Source: Paraburkholderia sp. Tr-20389
GTDB lineage: Bacteria > Pseudomonadota > Gammaproteobacteria > Burkholderiales > Burkholderiaceae
Direction: 5' to 3'
Assembly (NCBI RefSeq): GCF_017104565.1
Contig: NZ_JAAGPD010000048.1
Location: 1-64,000 of the forward strand
Length of the DNA: 64,000 nt
Both the position numbers and the translations under genes were made by a program. Under the pieces are notes generated by a model. It was not told where the DNA came from, searched no databases, and worked only from the letters and a program-made list of their open reading frames with translations. How positions within the stretch are numbered: the first letter of the stretch is position 1; the number at the start of each line of letters is the position of its first letter. Shown here piece after piece: positions 44,223-55,848 of the stretch.

Positions 44223-44257
44223 AAAAACCCGCAAAGCGCGAGCTGTTGCGGGTTTTT
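44223..44257. terminator. Terminator downstream of tRNA-Arg
   Basis: A 12-bp perfect stem (AAAAACCCGCAA and complement) has A-rich and T-rich flanks, so it could work in both directions. It lies just beyond the 3' end of the minus-strand tRNA gene. Confidence 0.85.
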
Positions 44258-44282
44258 CATTTGGCGTCGTCCGTTGCCGATG

Positions 44283-44357
44283 TGGTCCCCCCGACAGGAA
44301 TCGAACCTGTATCTAGCGCTTAGGAGGCACTCGTTCTATCCATTGAACTACGGGGAG
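44283..44357 (-). tRNA. tRNA-Arg (anticodon CCU)
   Basis: On the minus strand this 75-nt segment folds as a cloverleaf: acceptor CTCCCCG pairing with CGGGGGG, a D-arm around GTTCAATGGATAGAAC, an anticodon stem AGTGC/GCGCT around loop CTCCTAA (anticodon CCT in DNA, CCU in RNA), a T-arm ACAGGTTCGATTCCTGT, then A-CCA encoded. It reads AGG arginine codons. Confidence 0.93.
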
Positions 44358-44481
44358 GGGCCGCCGACGAGCGCAGAGTATAGCAAATCGCCCGCTTGCC
44401 AAAGCGGCTTTCGGCGTGCGTCTGCATCGCGGCAGGCGCGCCGCGTGGCGCGTCACGCGTGGCGCGGCTACCATCGGCGGC

Positions 44482-45222
44482 ATGACCGATCCCCATTACA
44501 CCGCCCCCCGCCTCGTCGCACTCTACGACGCGCTCAACCCCTTCGCCGCCGATACCCGCTTCTATCTGGATCTTGCCGCCAGCACGCAAGCGGCGCATGT
44601 CGTCGATATCGGCTGCGGCACGGGGCTGCTTGCATGCGAACTGGCCCAGCAAGGCCACGCCGTGACGGCAGTGGACCCGTCGCGCGCGATGCTCGACGTC
44701 GCGCGCAGAAGACCGGGCGCCGGACAGGTGGCATGGATCGAAGGCGACGCCACGCGACTTGGCGCGCTGGACGCCGATCTGGCCGTGATGACGGGGCACG
44801 TCGCGCAGGTTTTTCTCGATGACGCCGGCTTCGTTGCCACGTTGGTTGCCGCGCATGCAGCATTGCGTCGCGGTGGAAAGCTCGCTTTCGAGAGCCGCAA
44901 TCCCGTTGTTTCACCGTGGACTACATGGACGCCGCAACAGTCGCGCCGCGTCATCGATGACACGCAGCATGGCGCCGTCGAAATCTGGCAGCAACTGGTC
45001 GACGTGCAGGCGGGCCGCGTCCGGTTCGACACCGTCTATCGGTTCACCGCTTGTGACGACACGGTCGTGTCAACCAGCGAACTGCGCTTCCGCACTCAGA
45101 CCGAACTCAGCGAAGCACTGCGCAAAGCGGGTTTCAGTGAAATGGAATGGTTCGGCGACTGGTCCCGCTCGCCCGTCGATGAGACGAGTCGCGAGTTGAT
45201 CGTGGTCGCCACACGCGGCTGA
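44482..45222 (+). CDS. Class I SAM-dependent methyltransferase
   Basis: A 246-residue protein with the SAM-binding motif I VVDIGCGTGLL (40-50), an acidic residue at the end of strand 2 (AVDPS), and a later motif after DLAVMTGHVAQVF. Residues beyond 120 (LAFESRNPVVSPWTTW) give the substrate-side fold. The methyl acceptor is unknown. ATG at 44482 was chosen because similarity begins there. It is the first gene after tRNA-Arg. Confidence 0.82.
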   Translation: MTDPHYTAPRLVALYDALNPFAADTRFYLDLAASTQAAHVVDIGCGTGLLACELAQQGHAVTAVDPSRAMLDVARRRPGAGQVAWIEGDATRLGALDADLAVMTGHVAQVFLDDAGFVATLVAAHAALRRGGKLAFESRNPVVSPWTTWTPQQSRRVIDDTQHGAVEIWQQLVDVQAGRVRFDTVYRFTACDDTVVSTSELRFRTQTELSEALRKAGFSEMEWFGDWSRSPVDETSRELIVVATRG

Positions 45223-45240
45223 TGCGGCTCGGCGCACCGC

Positions 45241-45281
45241 CAAAAACGAAGCGGTCCGTGGGCAGACGACCCACGGACCGC
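45241..45281 (-). terminator. Terminator of the rubredoxin gene
   Basis: A 12-bp stem (GCGGTCCGTGGG and complement, loop CAGACGA) is followed on the minus strand by TTCGTTTTT. Confidence 0.8.
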
Positions 45282-45317
45282 TCGACAACAGCAGGCGCTT
45301 CTGAACCGAAGCGCCGA

Positions 45318-45503
45318 TCAGAACTCGACGACAGCAAATTCCGCCTTGCCCACGTCGCACAGCGGGCAGCGCCAGTCCTCCGGGATATCGGCGAAACGCG
45401 TACCCGCCGCGATGCCTTCCTCGGGCAGACCTTCCTCTTCGTTGTAGATCCAGCCGCAAATCAGGCAGACCCAGCTCTTGTATTCGACGATCACTTCACT
45501 CAC
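45318..45503 (-). CDS. rubA: Rubredoxin
   Basis: A 61-residue iron protein. The four ligands are Cys13, Cys16 (CLICG) and Cys46, Cys49 (CPLCD), with the typical FADIPEDWRCP between them. It carries single electrons for oxygenases or oxidative-stress enzymes. It stands alone and ends at a terminator. Confidence 0.93.
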   Translation of the reverse strand: MSEVIVEYKSWVCLICGWIYNEEEGLPEEGIAAGTRFADIPEDWRCPLCDVGKAEFAVVEF

Positions 45504-45774
45504 GACACACGCTCTTCATTGATTCAGTGCAAAATCCGCCAATCTGCCCCTTTATTGTGCATCCGGCGGCGACCCGCAATATTACCGGAATTCGCTGGAA
45601 GGCCGACGCCTTTCGGTCCGTTAACAGTTCCAGGCCTGCGCGAAGCGGCGTGTAGTCGGGCGATGCGCTTGCCGGCGGGCGCGGGTCCAGCGTGTATCCT
45701 TTCAGTCCGGTGTCGCCGTGCGCAACGCTGACGCGTGCCGTGCCCGTCGAGCCGCTTTAGCCAAGGAGAAAACG

Positions 45775-46176
45775 ATGCTGAACAAGAAATGGTGGGCCGG
45801 TGCAGCGTGCGCGGGCATGCTGGTCGTGTCGGGCGTGGCGCATGCTGCGGGCGTCTCCTTCGTCGAGCCGAAGGACGGCGCGACCGTGAGCAATCCCATC
45901 CATGTGAAATTTGCCGTCGAAGGCATGAAGATCGCGCCCGCGGGCACGATGACGGAAGGCGCGGGGCATCATCATCTGATCATCGACGGGCAGCCGCTGC
46001 CGAAGGGCGAGGTGATCCCGGCCAACGACAAGTCGCTGCATTTCGGCAAAGGGCAGACGGAAACCGAACTCACGCTGCCGCCGGGCGATCACACCCTGAC
46101 GCTCGATTTCGGCGACGGCGCGCATCGCTCGTATGGTCCGGAAATGAGCAAGACGATCACGATTCACGTGAAATGA
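45775..46176 (+). CDS. DUF4399 periplasmic protein
   Basis: A 133-residue protein with a signal peptide (MLNKKWWAGAACAGMLVVSG...) ending near Ala24. The mature part matches the DUF4399 type: VSFVEPKDGATVSNPIHVKF, then GHHHLIIDG, and DFGDGAHRSYGPEMSKTI. AAGGAG lies just before the start. Function unknown; the His-rich motif could bind metal. Confidence 0.85.
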   Translation: MLNKKWWAGAACAGMLVVSGVAHAAGVSFVEPKDGATVSNPIHVKFAVEGMKIAPAGTMTEGAGHHHLIIDGQPLPKGEVIPANDKSLHFGKGQTETELTLPPGDHTLTLDFGDGAHRSYGPEMSKTITIHVK

Positions 46177-46202
46177 TCTGAGGCGCGTTCGGGCGCGAAG
46201 CC

Positions 46203-46232
46203 TGCGCGGCAGCTATCTGCTGCTGCCGCGCA
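46203..46232 (+). terminator. Hairpin after the DUF4399 gene
   Basis: An 11-bp stem (TGCGCGGCAGC and complement) with an 8-nt loop lies 27 bp after the stop. There is no T-run, so it may end transcription weakly or only stabilise mRNA. Confidence 0.4.
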
Positions 46233-46406
46233 CGCCCGGTCGCGAATGGGCGGGCGCATTCGACGCCGTTAGGGTTCGCAGTCGAAGGCATGCGTGCCGC
46301 GTCATTCGTCCTATGCCGTCCTACGGGCCCGCATCCCGTCAGCGTCCATGCTGCCGACCGGTACAATGAGCGCTTCCGACTCATCGCTGGTTTCTTCACT
46401 TTCCCC

Positions 46407-48332
46407 ATGTCGCTTTACACCATTACGGGCGCGCAACTGGCGTTCGGCCACGTCGCGCTGCTCGATCACGCGGATTTCTCACTCGAAGCCGGCGAGCGCG
46501 TCGGGTTGATCGGCCGTAACGGCGCGGGCAAGTCGTCGCTGCTGAAAATCGTCGCCGAGCTGGCCAGGCCGGACGACGGGCTGATCACGCGTCAGCAGGA
46601 TCTCGTCACCGTGTACGTGCCGCAGGAACCCGAATTCGACGGCGACGTAACCGTCTTCGATACGGTCGCCGCAGGTCTCACGCGCGCGAGCGCGCTGCTC
46701 GACGAATACAACACGGTCGCGCACGAACTGGCGGAAACGCCGGAGGGCGCGCAGCACGACGCGTTGCTCGCGCGCATGAACACGCTGCAATCGTCGCTCG
46801 ACGCGACGGATGCCTGGAACTGGCGCACCCGTGTTGCCACGACGCTCGCGCAGATCGGTCTCGACGGCGACGCGTTGGTGGGCTCGCTGTCGGGCGGCAT
46901 GCAAAAGCGCGTCGCGCTGGCGCGCGCGCTCGTCGTGCAGCCGGACGTGCTGCTGCTCGACGAACCGACCAACCATCTGGACTTCGACGGCATCCGCTGG
47001 CTGGAAGAGCTGCTGGTCTCCCAGCGCGCCGGCCTGCTGTTCATCACCCACGACCGCGCGTTTCTCGATCGTGTCGCGACGCGCATCGTCGAGCTGGATC
47101 GCGGGCGTCTGCTGTCGTATCCGGGCAATTTCTCCGCGTATCAGACGCGCAAGGCGCAGCAGCTCGAAGTGGAACGCGTCGAGAACGAGAAGTTCGACAA
47201 GCTGCTCGCGCAGGAAGAAGTGTGGATCCGCAAGGGCGTCGAGGCGCGCCGCACGCGCAGCGTCGGCCGCATCGCACGGCTCGTGCAGATGCGCCACGAG
47301 CGCGAAGAACGGCGCAACGTGCAGGGCAACGTGAAGCTCGACGTCGGGCAGGGCGAAAAGTCCGGCAAGATCGTCGCCGAACTCACGGACGTGACGAAGC
47401 GCTACGGCGAGCGCACCGTGGTCGACCGTTTCTCGACGACGGTCATGCGCGGAGACAAGATCGGTTTCGTCGGTCCGAACGGCGCGGGCAAGACGACGCT
47501 GCTCAAGCTGATTCTCGGCGAACTGCAGCCGGACGACGGCAAGGTGCGCGTCGGCACTAACCTCCAGGTCGCTTACTTCGACCAGATGCGCGCGCAGCTC
47601 GATCTGGAAAAGAGCCTCGCCGACACGATCAGCCCCGGCAGCGACTGGGTCGAGATCAATGGCCAGAAGAAGCACGTGATGAGCTATCTCGGCGACTTCC
47701 TGTTCGCGCCCGAGCGCGCGCGTTCGCCTGTCAAGTCGCTGTCGGGCGGCGAGCGCAACCGCTTGTTGCTGGCGCGTCTTTTTGCCCGGCCGGCCAACGT
47801 GCTGGTGCTCGACGAACCGACCAACGACCTCGACATTCCGACGCTCGAACTGCTCGAAGAACTGCTGACGGACTACGACGGCACGGTGCTGCTGGTGAGT
47901 CACGACCGCGCGTTCCTGGACAACGTGGTGACGTCGGTGATCGCGTCGGAAGGCGCGGGCAAGTGGCGTGAATATGTCGGCGGCTTTACGGACTGGCAGA
48001 TCCAGCGCGAACGTTCGGAGCAGATCGCGCAACAGGACGCGCCGAAAGAGCCGACGAAGGAAGCCGCTCCGAAGGAAAGCGCGGCGGGTCGCAATGCGCA
48101 GCGCACGGTGAAGCTGTCGTTCAAGGAGCAGCGCGAACTGGAGGCGCTGCCCGAGCGGATCGCGGCGCTCGAAGCGGAGCAGAAGGCGATCGGCGCGCAG
48201 ATCGAGGAGGGCTCGATCTTCGTCAAGGACGCGCAGGAAGGTGCCCGGCTGACCGAGCGCTATGCGGCCATCGACGATGAATTGCTCGTGGCGATCGAGC
48301 GGTGGGATGAGTTGGAGAGCAAGAAGAAGTAA
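46407..48332 (+). CDS. uup: ABC-F ATPase, Uup type
   Basis: A 641-residue soluble protein with two ABC domains: Walker A GRNGAGKSS and GPNGAGKTT, and signatures LSGGMQKRVALARAL and LSGGERNRLLLARLF. The C-terminus has a coiled-coil-like extension (FKEQRELEALPERIAALEAE), which marks the Uup branch of ABC-F. Such proteins bind ribosomes or branched DNA; E. coli Uup affects precise excision of transposons. The start MSLYTITGAQ was chosen because similarity begins there. Confidence 0.9.
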   Translation: MSLYTITGAQLAFGHVALLDHADFSLEAGERVGLIGRNGAGKSSLLKIVAELARPDDGLITRQQDLVTVYVPQEPEFDGDVTVFDTVAAGLTRASALLDEYNTVAHELAETPEGAQHDALLARMNTLQSSLDATDAWNWRTRVATTLAQIGLDGDALVGSLSGGMQKRVALARALVVQPDVLLLDEPTNHLDFDGIRWLEELLVSQRAGLLFITHDRAFLDRVATRIVELDRGRLLSYPGNFSAYQTRKAQQLEVERVENEKFDKLLAQEEVWIRKGVEARRTRSVGRIARLVQMRHEREERRNVQGNVKLDVGQGEKSGKIVAELTDVTKRYGERTVVDRFSTTVMRGDKIGFVGPNGAGKTTLLKLILGELQPDDGKVRVGTNLQVAYFDQMRAQLDLEKSLADTISPGSDWVEINGQKKHVMSYLGDFLFAPERARSPVKSLSGGERNRLLLARLFARPANVLVLDEPTNDLDIPTLELLEELLTDYDGTVLLVSHDRAFLDNVVTSVIASEGAGKWREYVGGFTDWQIQRERSEQIAQQDAPKEPTKEAAPKESAAGRNAQRTVKLSFKEQRELEALPERIAALEAEQKAIGAQIEEGSIFVKDAQEGARLTERYAAIDDELLVAIERWDELESKKK

Positions 48333-48343
48333 GCGCGGCGTGT

Positions 48344-48367
48344 GAGCAGACGTTATGGCGTCTGCTC
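48344..48367 (+). terminator. Hairpin between converging uup and hepT
   Basis: GAGCAGACG and CGTCTGCTC form a 9-bp stem that overlaps the last codons of hepT. No clear T-run follows. Confidence 0.4.
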
Positions 48368-48712
48368 GCGAATTTCCGCGATTTTCTTTTTCAGATCAGG
48401 AAGACTACGGGTAATCGTTTGCCAGATCACGCCAGGATCGACCGAGAAATATCCGTGAGAAATGCGGTTGCGCATCGCATACATCGCTCGCCACGGAATG
48501 CCTGCATGCCGGGCTGCGAAATCTGCGTGATTGCATTCGATGTTGTGCGCGGATTCCCCGATAACCTCTAGATTGCGGATCGCGGCGTCCAACACCAGAC
48601 GATCGTCGCGGAAGCGCTCTTCAGACATGCCTTGCGTATAACGCTCGATCCACGTGATCGCTTCCAGCATGTGATCCAGATAGTCCTGAATTCGCAGTTC
48701 GCTCTTTTTCAC
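48353..48712 (-). CDS. hepT: HepT-family toxin (DUF86 RNase)
   Basis: A 119-residue helical protein with the RNase motif and modification site: Arg81, His86 and Tyr88 (RNRISHGY) match the Rx4HxY pattern. In characterised MntA/HepT systems HepT cleaves RNA, and MntA blocks it by adding AMP units to the Tyr. The gene overlaps mntA by 4 bp (ATGA). Confidence 0.9.
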   Translation of the reverse strand: MKKSELRIQDYLDHMLEAITWIERYTQGMSEERFRDDRLVLDAAIRNLEVIGESAHNIECNHADFAARHAGIPWRAMYAMRNRISHGYFSVDPGVIWQTITRSLPDLKKKIAEIREQTP

Positions 48713-48999
48713 ACAGGTACCGCCTCATTGATCACGTCCGCACGAAATGATTCCGGTAGCGCCAATGGCGTGAGGACATCGACCGCGACGCCCAGTAGGT
48801 CTTCGAGTCGAAGCTGGATTTGAGCGATGTCGAGCAGCGTCGTCTCAGGCGTCGGATCGACGAGCAGATCCAGGTCGCTATCTTCGCTGTCTTCGCCCGT
48901 GGCAGCCGAGCCGAACACGCGTGCATTGCGGGCGTGATGGTCCGCGACGATGCTTCGAATCTCGGCGCGATGCTCGCGCATGGCTTCTGAAGGTTTCAC
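48709..48999 (-). CDS. mntA: MntA-family nucleotidyltransferase antitoxin
   Basis: A 96-residue minimal nucleotidyltransferase. The exact GSx10DxD pattern is present (Gly30, Ser31, Asp42, Asp44) and a third acidic residue (Asp75, VAVDVL) follows. It should transfer nucleotides to HepT and thereby neutralise it. It precedes hepT on the same strand with an ATGA overlap, the form of a type VII toxin-antitoxin operon. Confidence 0.9.
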   Translation of the reverse strand: MKPSEAMREHRAEIRSIVADHHARNARVFGSAATGEDSEDSDLDLLVDPTPETTLLDIAQIQLRLEDLLGVAVDVLTPLALPESFRADVINEAVPV

Positions 49000-49358
49000 T
49001 TCGACATCCCGTGAAGGTGGTTTGCTGGCACGAATATACCCAATATGGTGTCCGTGTGCCTAATGACACAGATTCCCCGTCAATTGTCCTACACCCCTCA
49101 TCTAAATTGCCCCGCGCATCGAAATCAGTAAAATACCCGCGGACCTGCTTCCCACGGTCGTTCCAGCGCACCGCCCGCAAACGGGCCTGCCGGAAACCTT
49201 GGAAAGCAGACAGGGCAAACCGAAAACCGCTGCACGCAAGTCGTGCAGCCTACACACTCCGTTGTTTCGTTTCGCTTTTTTTGAAAACTCGACGCATTGT
49301 CCACGCACCTGTCCACACGACATGTGGACAACGATGAACCGACGGACCCGAGCAAGCC
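49000..49358. other. Divergent region before mntA and parE
   Basis: This 359-bp gap carries the start regions of mntA (minus) and parE (plus). It contains the DnaA-box-like cluster but no clear promoter pair. The stretch near 49260-49290 is T-rich. Confidence 0.4.
49295..49334. promoter_or_regulatory. DnaA-box-like cluster upstream of parE
   Basis: TTGTCCACG (about 49297-49305), CTGTCCACA (about 49309-49317) and, on the minus strand, TTGTCCACA (about 49324-49332) lie within 40 bp. TGTCCACA and TGTGGACA (49310-49317, 49323-49330) also form a hairpin. Each 9-mer differs at one to three positions from TTATCCACA. The cluster is 25 bp before the parE start. Confidence 0.4.
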
Positions 49359-51344
<1,986 letters not shown>

Positions 51345-51398
51345 GCGCGGGCGTGCATCGTGCGATGCACGCGCGCCCAACAAGGACACGGAATCTAG

Positions 51399-53720
51399 AT
51401 GGACGACAACACTCCCGATCTGTTTACCGAGCCGGCAGCGCCCGAAGGCGATGTGCTGACGCTCGGCAACTACGCGGAACGCGCATATCTCGACTACGCG
51501 GTGAGCGTGGTGAAGGGCCGCGCGCTGCCCGACGTCTGCGACGGCCAGAAGCCCGTGCAGCGCCGCATCCTGTACGCGATGAACGAGATGGGTCTCGGCG
51601 ACAACGCGAAGCCGGTGAAGTCGGCGCGCGTGGTCGGCGACGTGCTGGGCAAGTATCACCCGCACGGCGACCAGTCGGCGTACGACGCGCTCGTGCGTCT
51701 CGCGCAAGACTTCTCGATGCGCTACCCGTTGATCGACGGCCAGGGCAACTTCGGCTCGCGCGACGGCGACGGCGCAGCGGCGATGCGTTACACGGAAGCG
51801 CGCCTCACACCGATCGCGAAGCTGCTGCTCGACGAAATCGACCAGGGCACGGTCGATTTCATGCCGAACTACGACGGCTCGTTCGAAGAGCCGAAGCTGT
51901 TGCCCGCGCGCCTGCCGTTCGTGCTGCTGAACGGCGCCTCGGGCATCGCGGTCGGTCTTGCAACGGAAATCCCGTCGCACAATCTGCGCGAAGTCGCGGC
52001 GGCCGCCGTCGCGATGATCCGCCATCCGAAGATCACGCACGCCGAACTGATGCAGCTCGTGCCGGGGCCGGACTTCCCGGGCGGCGGCCAGATCATTTCG
52101 AGCGAAGCGGAAATCTCGCAGGCGTATGAAACGGGCCGCGGCAGTCTGAAGGTCCGTGCGCGCTGGAAGATCGAAGACCTCGCACGCGGCCAGTGGCAAC
52201 TCGTCATTACCGAATTGCCGCCGAATACCTCCGGTCAGAAGGTGCTCGAAGAGATCGAGGAGCAGACGAATCCGAAGATCAAGCTCGGCAAGAAGTCGCT
52301 GACGCCGGAACAATTGCAGACGAAACAGACGCTGCTCGGTTTGCTCGACGCCGTGCGCGACGAGTCGGGCAAGGATGCGCCCGTGCGTCTGGTGTTCGAG
52401 CCGAAGTCGACCCGTATCGATCAAACCGAGTTCGTCACCACGCTGCTCGCGCATACGAGCCTCGAATCGAACGCGACGCTGAACCTCGTGATGGTCGGCG
52501 CGGATGGACGTCCGCGTCAGAAAGGCATCGGCGAGATCCTGCACGAGTGGATCGGCTTCCGCTTCACGACGGTCACGCGCCGCACACAGCATCGTCTGAA
52601 CAAGGTCAACGACCGGATTCACATCCTCGAAGGCCGGATGATCGTCTTTTTGAATATCGACGAAGTCATCCGCATCATCCGCGAATCGGACGAGCCGAAG
52701 GCCGCGCTGATCGAAGCGTTCAAGCTGTCCGATCGTCAGGCCGAAGACATTCTTGAAATCCGGCTGCGTCAGTTGGCGCGTCTGGAAGCCATCAAGATCG
52801 AGAAGGAACTGTCCGAACTGCGCGACGAGAAGGCCAGGCTCGAAGAACTGCTCGGCAGCGAGCCGGCGATGAAGCGGCTGCTCATCAAGGAAATCGAAGC
52901 CGACGCGAAGCAATACGGCGACGACCGCCGCACGCTGATCCAGCAGGAAAAGCGCGCAACGTTCGAAGCGCGCGTGGTCGACGAACCCGTGACCGTCGTC
53001 GTGTCGCAGAAGGGCTGGGTGCGTGCGCTGAAGGGCCACGGGCTCGATCCGGCAGGCTTCACGTTCAAGGCGGGCGACGGTCTCTACGCGGCGTTCCAGT
53101 GCCGCACCCCCGATATGCTGATCGCTTGGGGCAGCAAGGGCCGCGTGTATTCCGTCGCGGTGTCGCAGTTGCCGGGCGGACGCGGCGACGGCGTTCCCGT
53201 CACGTCGTTGATCGAGCTCGAATCGGGTACGCATCTGATGCATTACTTCGCGGCATCGGCGGAGCAGGCGCTGCTGCTGGCGTCGTCGAACGGCTTCGGC
53301 TTTATCGCGAAGGTCGGCGACATGGTGAGCCGCGTGAAGGCCGGCAAGGCATTCATGACGATCGACGAGGGCGCGACGCCGCTCGCGCCGATGCCGATGC
53401 TGCCCGATGCGACGCAAGTCGCGTGTCTGTCGGGTGGCGGACGTCTGCTGGTGTTCGGCCTCGACGAGATGAAGACCCTGTCGGGCGGAGGGCGCGGCGT
53501 GATCCTGATGGCGCTCGATCCGAACGAAGCACTCACGCAGGCGCTGGCGATCAGCAAGGCGGGTGTCGTGCTGCAGGGCGTGTACCGCAACAAGCCGACG
53601 GAAGAAGAGCTGTCCGGCAAGGCGCTCGAACCGAATGTCGGCAAGCGCGCGCGCAAGGGCCGTACGCCGGATACGAAGCTGAAAGAGGTGGCGTCGCTGC
53701 GTCCGGTGTTGCCGGGCTGA
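51399..53720 (+). CDS. parC: DNA topoisomerase IV subunit A
   Basis: A 773-residue type IIA topoisomerase subunit. It starts [17 protein letters not shown]..., includes [11 protein letters not shown] in the quinolone-determining region, and the active-site Tyr131 in MRYTEARL. The C-terminal half has a beta-pinwheel with GGG repeats near ...[14 protein letters not shown]. It forms the A2B2 enzyme with ParE and relaxes and decatenates DNA. Confidence 0.93.
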   Translation: MDDNTPDLFTEPAAPEGDVLTLGNYAERAYLDYAVSVVKGRALPDVCDGQKPVQRRILYAMNEMGLGDNAKPVKSARVVGDVLGKYHPHGDQSAYDALVRLAQDFSMRYPLIDGQGNFGSRDGDGAAAMRYTEARLTPIAKLLLDEIDQGTVDFMPNYDGSFEEPKLLPARLPFVLLNGASGIAVGLATEIPSHNLREVAAAAVAMIRHPKITHAELMQLVPGPDFPGGGQIISSEAEISQAYETGRGSLKVRARWKIEDLARGQWQLVITELPPNTSGQKVLEEIEEQTNPKIKLGKKSLTPEQLQTKQTLLGLLDAVRDESGKDAPVRLVFEPKSTRIDQTEFVTTLLAHTSLESNATLNLVMVGADGRPRQKGIGEILHEWIGFRFTTVTRRTQHRLNKVNDRIHILEGRMIVFLNIDEVIRIIRESDEPKAALIEAFKLSDRQAEDILEIRLRQLARLEAIKIEKELSELRDEKARLEELLGSEPAMKRLLIKEIEADAKQYGDDRRTLIQQEKRATFEARVVDEPVTVVVSQKGWVRALKGHGLDPAGFTFKAGDGLYAAFQCRTPDMLIAWGSKGRVYSVAVSQLPGGRGDGVPVTSLIELESGTHLMHYFAASAEQALLLASSNGFGFIAKVGDMVSRVKAGKAFMTIDEGATPLAPMPMLPDATQVACLSGGGRLLVFGLDEMKTLSGGGRGVILMALDPNEALTQALAISKAGVVLQGVYRNKPTEEELSGKALEPNVGKRARKGRTPDTKLKEVASLRPVLPG

Positions 53721-53729
53721 CAATGTCAA

Positions 53730-53757
53730 GCGCCGTGAGCGGGGTCTCTCACGGCGC
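53730..53757 (+). terminator. Hairpin after parC
   Basis: A 10-bp stem (GCGCCGTGAG / CTCACGGCGC) with an 8-nt loop begins 10 bp after the stop. There is no T-run. Confidence 0.45.
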
Positions 53758-53900
53758 AACACATCCCCATAAAAGAAAACAGCGCAGCGAATGAACTGCG
53801 CATAATGTCGCGAGTCGAACGCGGTCATTGGCACATGTCAGTGCCGCGCTTTTCGACAGGACGTCACGACAGCGCGCTACATCGGGAATGGAAAACAACT

Positions 53901-54359
53901 ATGAACAAGGCGATTGAAGTCGCGCTCTTTCTGCATCTGCTGGGTGTCGCCGTGTGGATCGGCGGCATGATATTCGCGCATTTCTGTCTGCGTCCGGCAC
54001 TCGAAGACCTCTCGCCGCAATTGCGGCTGCCGCTGTGGGAGTCGGTGTTCGGCCGCTTCTTCAACTGGGTCGGCGTCTCCGTGCTCGTCATTCTGCTGAC
54101 GGGCGGCTTCCTCCTGATGCAATTCGGCGGCGGTCATGCAACGTGGCAGCTTCACGCGATGGCGGGCATCGGCATCATCATGATGCTTATCTTCGGGCAC
54201 ATCCGCTTCGCGGTCTTCCCGCGCATCCGTCGCGCGGTGCAGGCGCAGAAGTGGCCCGATGGCGCGCGTGCCGTGGCGACGGTGCGGCGTCTTGTCGTCG
54301 TCAATCTCGTGCTGGGCATCGTGACGATAGGCGTGGCGGTGATGTCGCGCGGATTCTGA
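53901..54359 (+). CDS. CopD-like/DUF membrane protein
   Basis: A 152-residue polytopic protein with four hydrophobic segments (around VALFLHLLGVAVWIGGMIF, VLVILLTGGFLL, GIIMMLIFGHIRFAVF and VVNLVLGIVTIGVAV). It resembles the CopD/short membrane families with a conserved early His. The ATG at 53901 follows a purine-rich stretch. Function is uncertain; CopD proteins have been tied to copper handling, which is not shown here. Confidence 0.7.
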   Translation: MNKAIEVALFLHLLGVAVWIGGMIFAHFCLRPALEDLSPQLRLPLWESVFGRFFNWVGVSVLVILLTGGFLLMQFGGGHATWQLHAMAGIGIIMMLIFGHIRFAVFPRIRRAVQAQKWPDGARAVATVRRLVVVNLVLGIVTIGVAVMSRGF

Positions 54360-54392
54360 GCGCCGTCGCAACGCACACCGAGTTTCAAACAA

Positions 54393-54418
54393 GAAGCGCC
54401 GCAAATGCGGCGCTTTCC
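54393..54418. terminator. Bidirectional terminator between CopD-like and chrA genes
   Basis: A 9-bp stem (AAGCGCCGC / GCGGCGCTT) with an AAAT loop, flanked by A- and T-rich ends, sits between converging genes. Confidence 0.75.
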
Positions 54419-54446
54419 TATTGGTGGTCTCGTGGGCAACGCCACG

Positions 54447-55682
54447 TCACCCGACGTGCCCGAAGTACAACCACACGCCGCACGCGACAGCGACCGTCCC
54501 ATACACCGCGTACACCGGCAGCTTCAGCTTCGCGAAACACACGCCGGCAAACAGCGCCGTCACGAGATAGGCCGGCTCGAACGGCACATTGCGCACGATC
54601 CTCAGCACGGCAACGGCGAGAAATGCCGTCGTCACCGCGCGCAGCACGCGCATGCCGTGCTCGAAACGCGGATTCGTCTTCAGCTGATGCAGGTGTCGCT
54701 GCGCAAGCACGACGAGGCAGCCCGACGGCACGAAGAGGGCGATCGTCGCGATCACCGCGCCGCGCCATCCGTCGACGAGATAGCCGAAGAACGGCACGAC
54801 GTTCAGCAGCGGCCCCGGCGACAGAGGCGACAGCGAAAACGCCAGCGTGAACTCGTTGTCGGTCACGCCGATAGCGGGCGCGACGAACAGCGTCTTCAAT
54901 ACAGGCAGCGCGGAGAAGCCGCCGCCGAACAGCGTCAGTCCCGCGCCCGCGAGGCGCGGCCACAACAGCGCGAGTTCATAGCGATGCGGCAACGGCAGCG
55001 CAAAGATCAGCAGCAGCACGCACAGGCCGATCAGGAGCCGCCAGTCGCCGGCACTCAGTGTGGTCGACAGACGTGCGCCGCGTGCGTTGCTGCGCACCCA
55101 GCCCGACATGAACGCCGCGCCGAGAATGCCGATATAGGCCGCGGGTGTATGCGCGCCGATCAGCGCAATGCTGCCGAGCACGGCCGCCGCCCATTCGAGC
55201 CGGCCGCGCACGAGCGAGCGCGTCTGCTTGTACCAGGTGACGCCGATCAGTGTCGCGAGCACGACGCTGAAATGATTGAGCAAGGTCTGCGACGCAACTT
55301 CGCGCACGAGCGGCGTGCGGTAGAAGACCGCGAACGCCGTCATCAGCATGAAGAAGGGGAGCACGCTCGCGAGGCCCGCGATCCATGCGCCCGCGCGGCC
55401 GCGCAGCACATGACCGAGCTGCACCGCGACGTTGCAGCCGACGGGCCCCGGCACCATCCACGCCAGTGCGACGATGTCGGAGAAGGCGAGGCGCGTCAGG
55501 CGCTCCTCGCGTTCGACGTAGTGGTTCTCGAGTTGCGCCATCAGCGCCAGTCCGCCCCAGGAGAGCGCGGACAATCCAAATACGACGCGAAACAGCGTCC
55601 AGAGCGGCTCGCGCTCGTTGCATCGCGTGACTTCGTCTGCTGCCGGCGCGTGAAGCGCCGTCATATGCCGGGCTGGCCGCAT
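54447..55682 (-). CDS. chrA: Chromate transporter, ChrA-type
   Basis: A 411-residue membrane protein with two CHR domains. The first shows GLSALSWGGLALMAQLE and MVPGPVGCNVAVQLG; the second shows LFGGGFSALPVLK and LSPLSPGPLLNVVPF. Bidomain CHR proteins export chromate or transport related oxyanions. An alternative start lies at 55664. No chrB or chrF is adjacent, so chromate as substrate is a family-level statement. Confidence 0.88.
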   Translation of the reverse strand: MRPARHMTALHAPAADEVTRCNEREPLWTLFRVVFGLSALSWGGLALMAQLENHYVEREERLTRLAFSDIVALAWMVPGPVGCNVAVQLGHVLRGRAGAWIAGLASVLPFFMLMTAFAVFYRTPLVREVASQTLLNHFSVVLATLIGVTWYKQTRSLVRGRLEWAAAVLGSIALIGAHTPAAYIGILGAAFMSGWVRSNARGARLSTTLSAGDWRLLIGLCVLLLIFALPLPHRYELALLWPRLAGAGLTLFGGGFSALPVLKTLFVAPAIGVTDNEFTLAFSLSPLSPGPLLNVVPFFGYLVDGWRGAVIATIALFVPSGCLVVLAQRHLHQLKTNPRFEHGMRVLRAVTTAFLAVAVLRIVRNVPFEPAYLVTALFAGVCFAKLKLPVYAVYGTVAVACGVWLYFGHVG

Positions 55683-55848
55683 GCGAACACCTGTTGGGCT
55701 AGATTCTTATGCGGCGCGCGCCGTCGATGGCCACGACGGCGCGCGCTGAGGTCGTGCGCGCTCGAGCGGATACGCCCGAATTGCGTTGCTACCGTTCATG
55801 CTTCTGGCCGACGCGTCGCCCGCGTCGAATGATGCCCGCGTGCTGCGC

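Noticed and set aside
40702-44357. A genomic island at tRNA-Arg (dcm, vsr, small genes)
   Set aside because: tRNA-Arg would be a good integration site, but no integrase, no direct repeat of the tRNA 3' end, and no sharp composition shift were seen.
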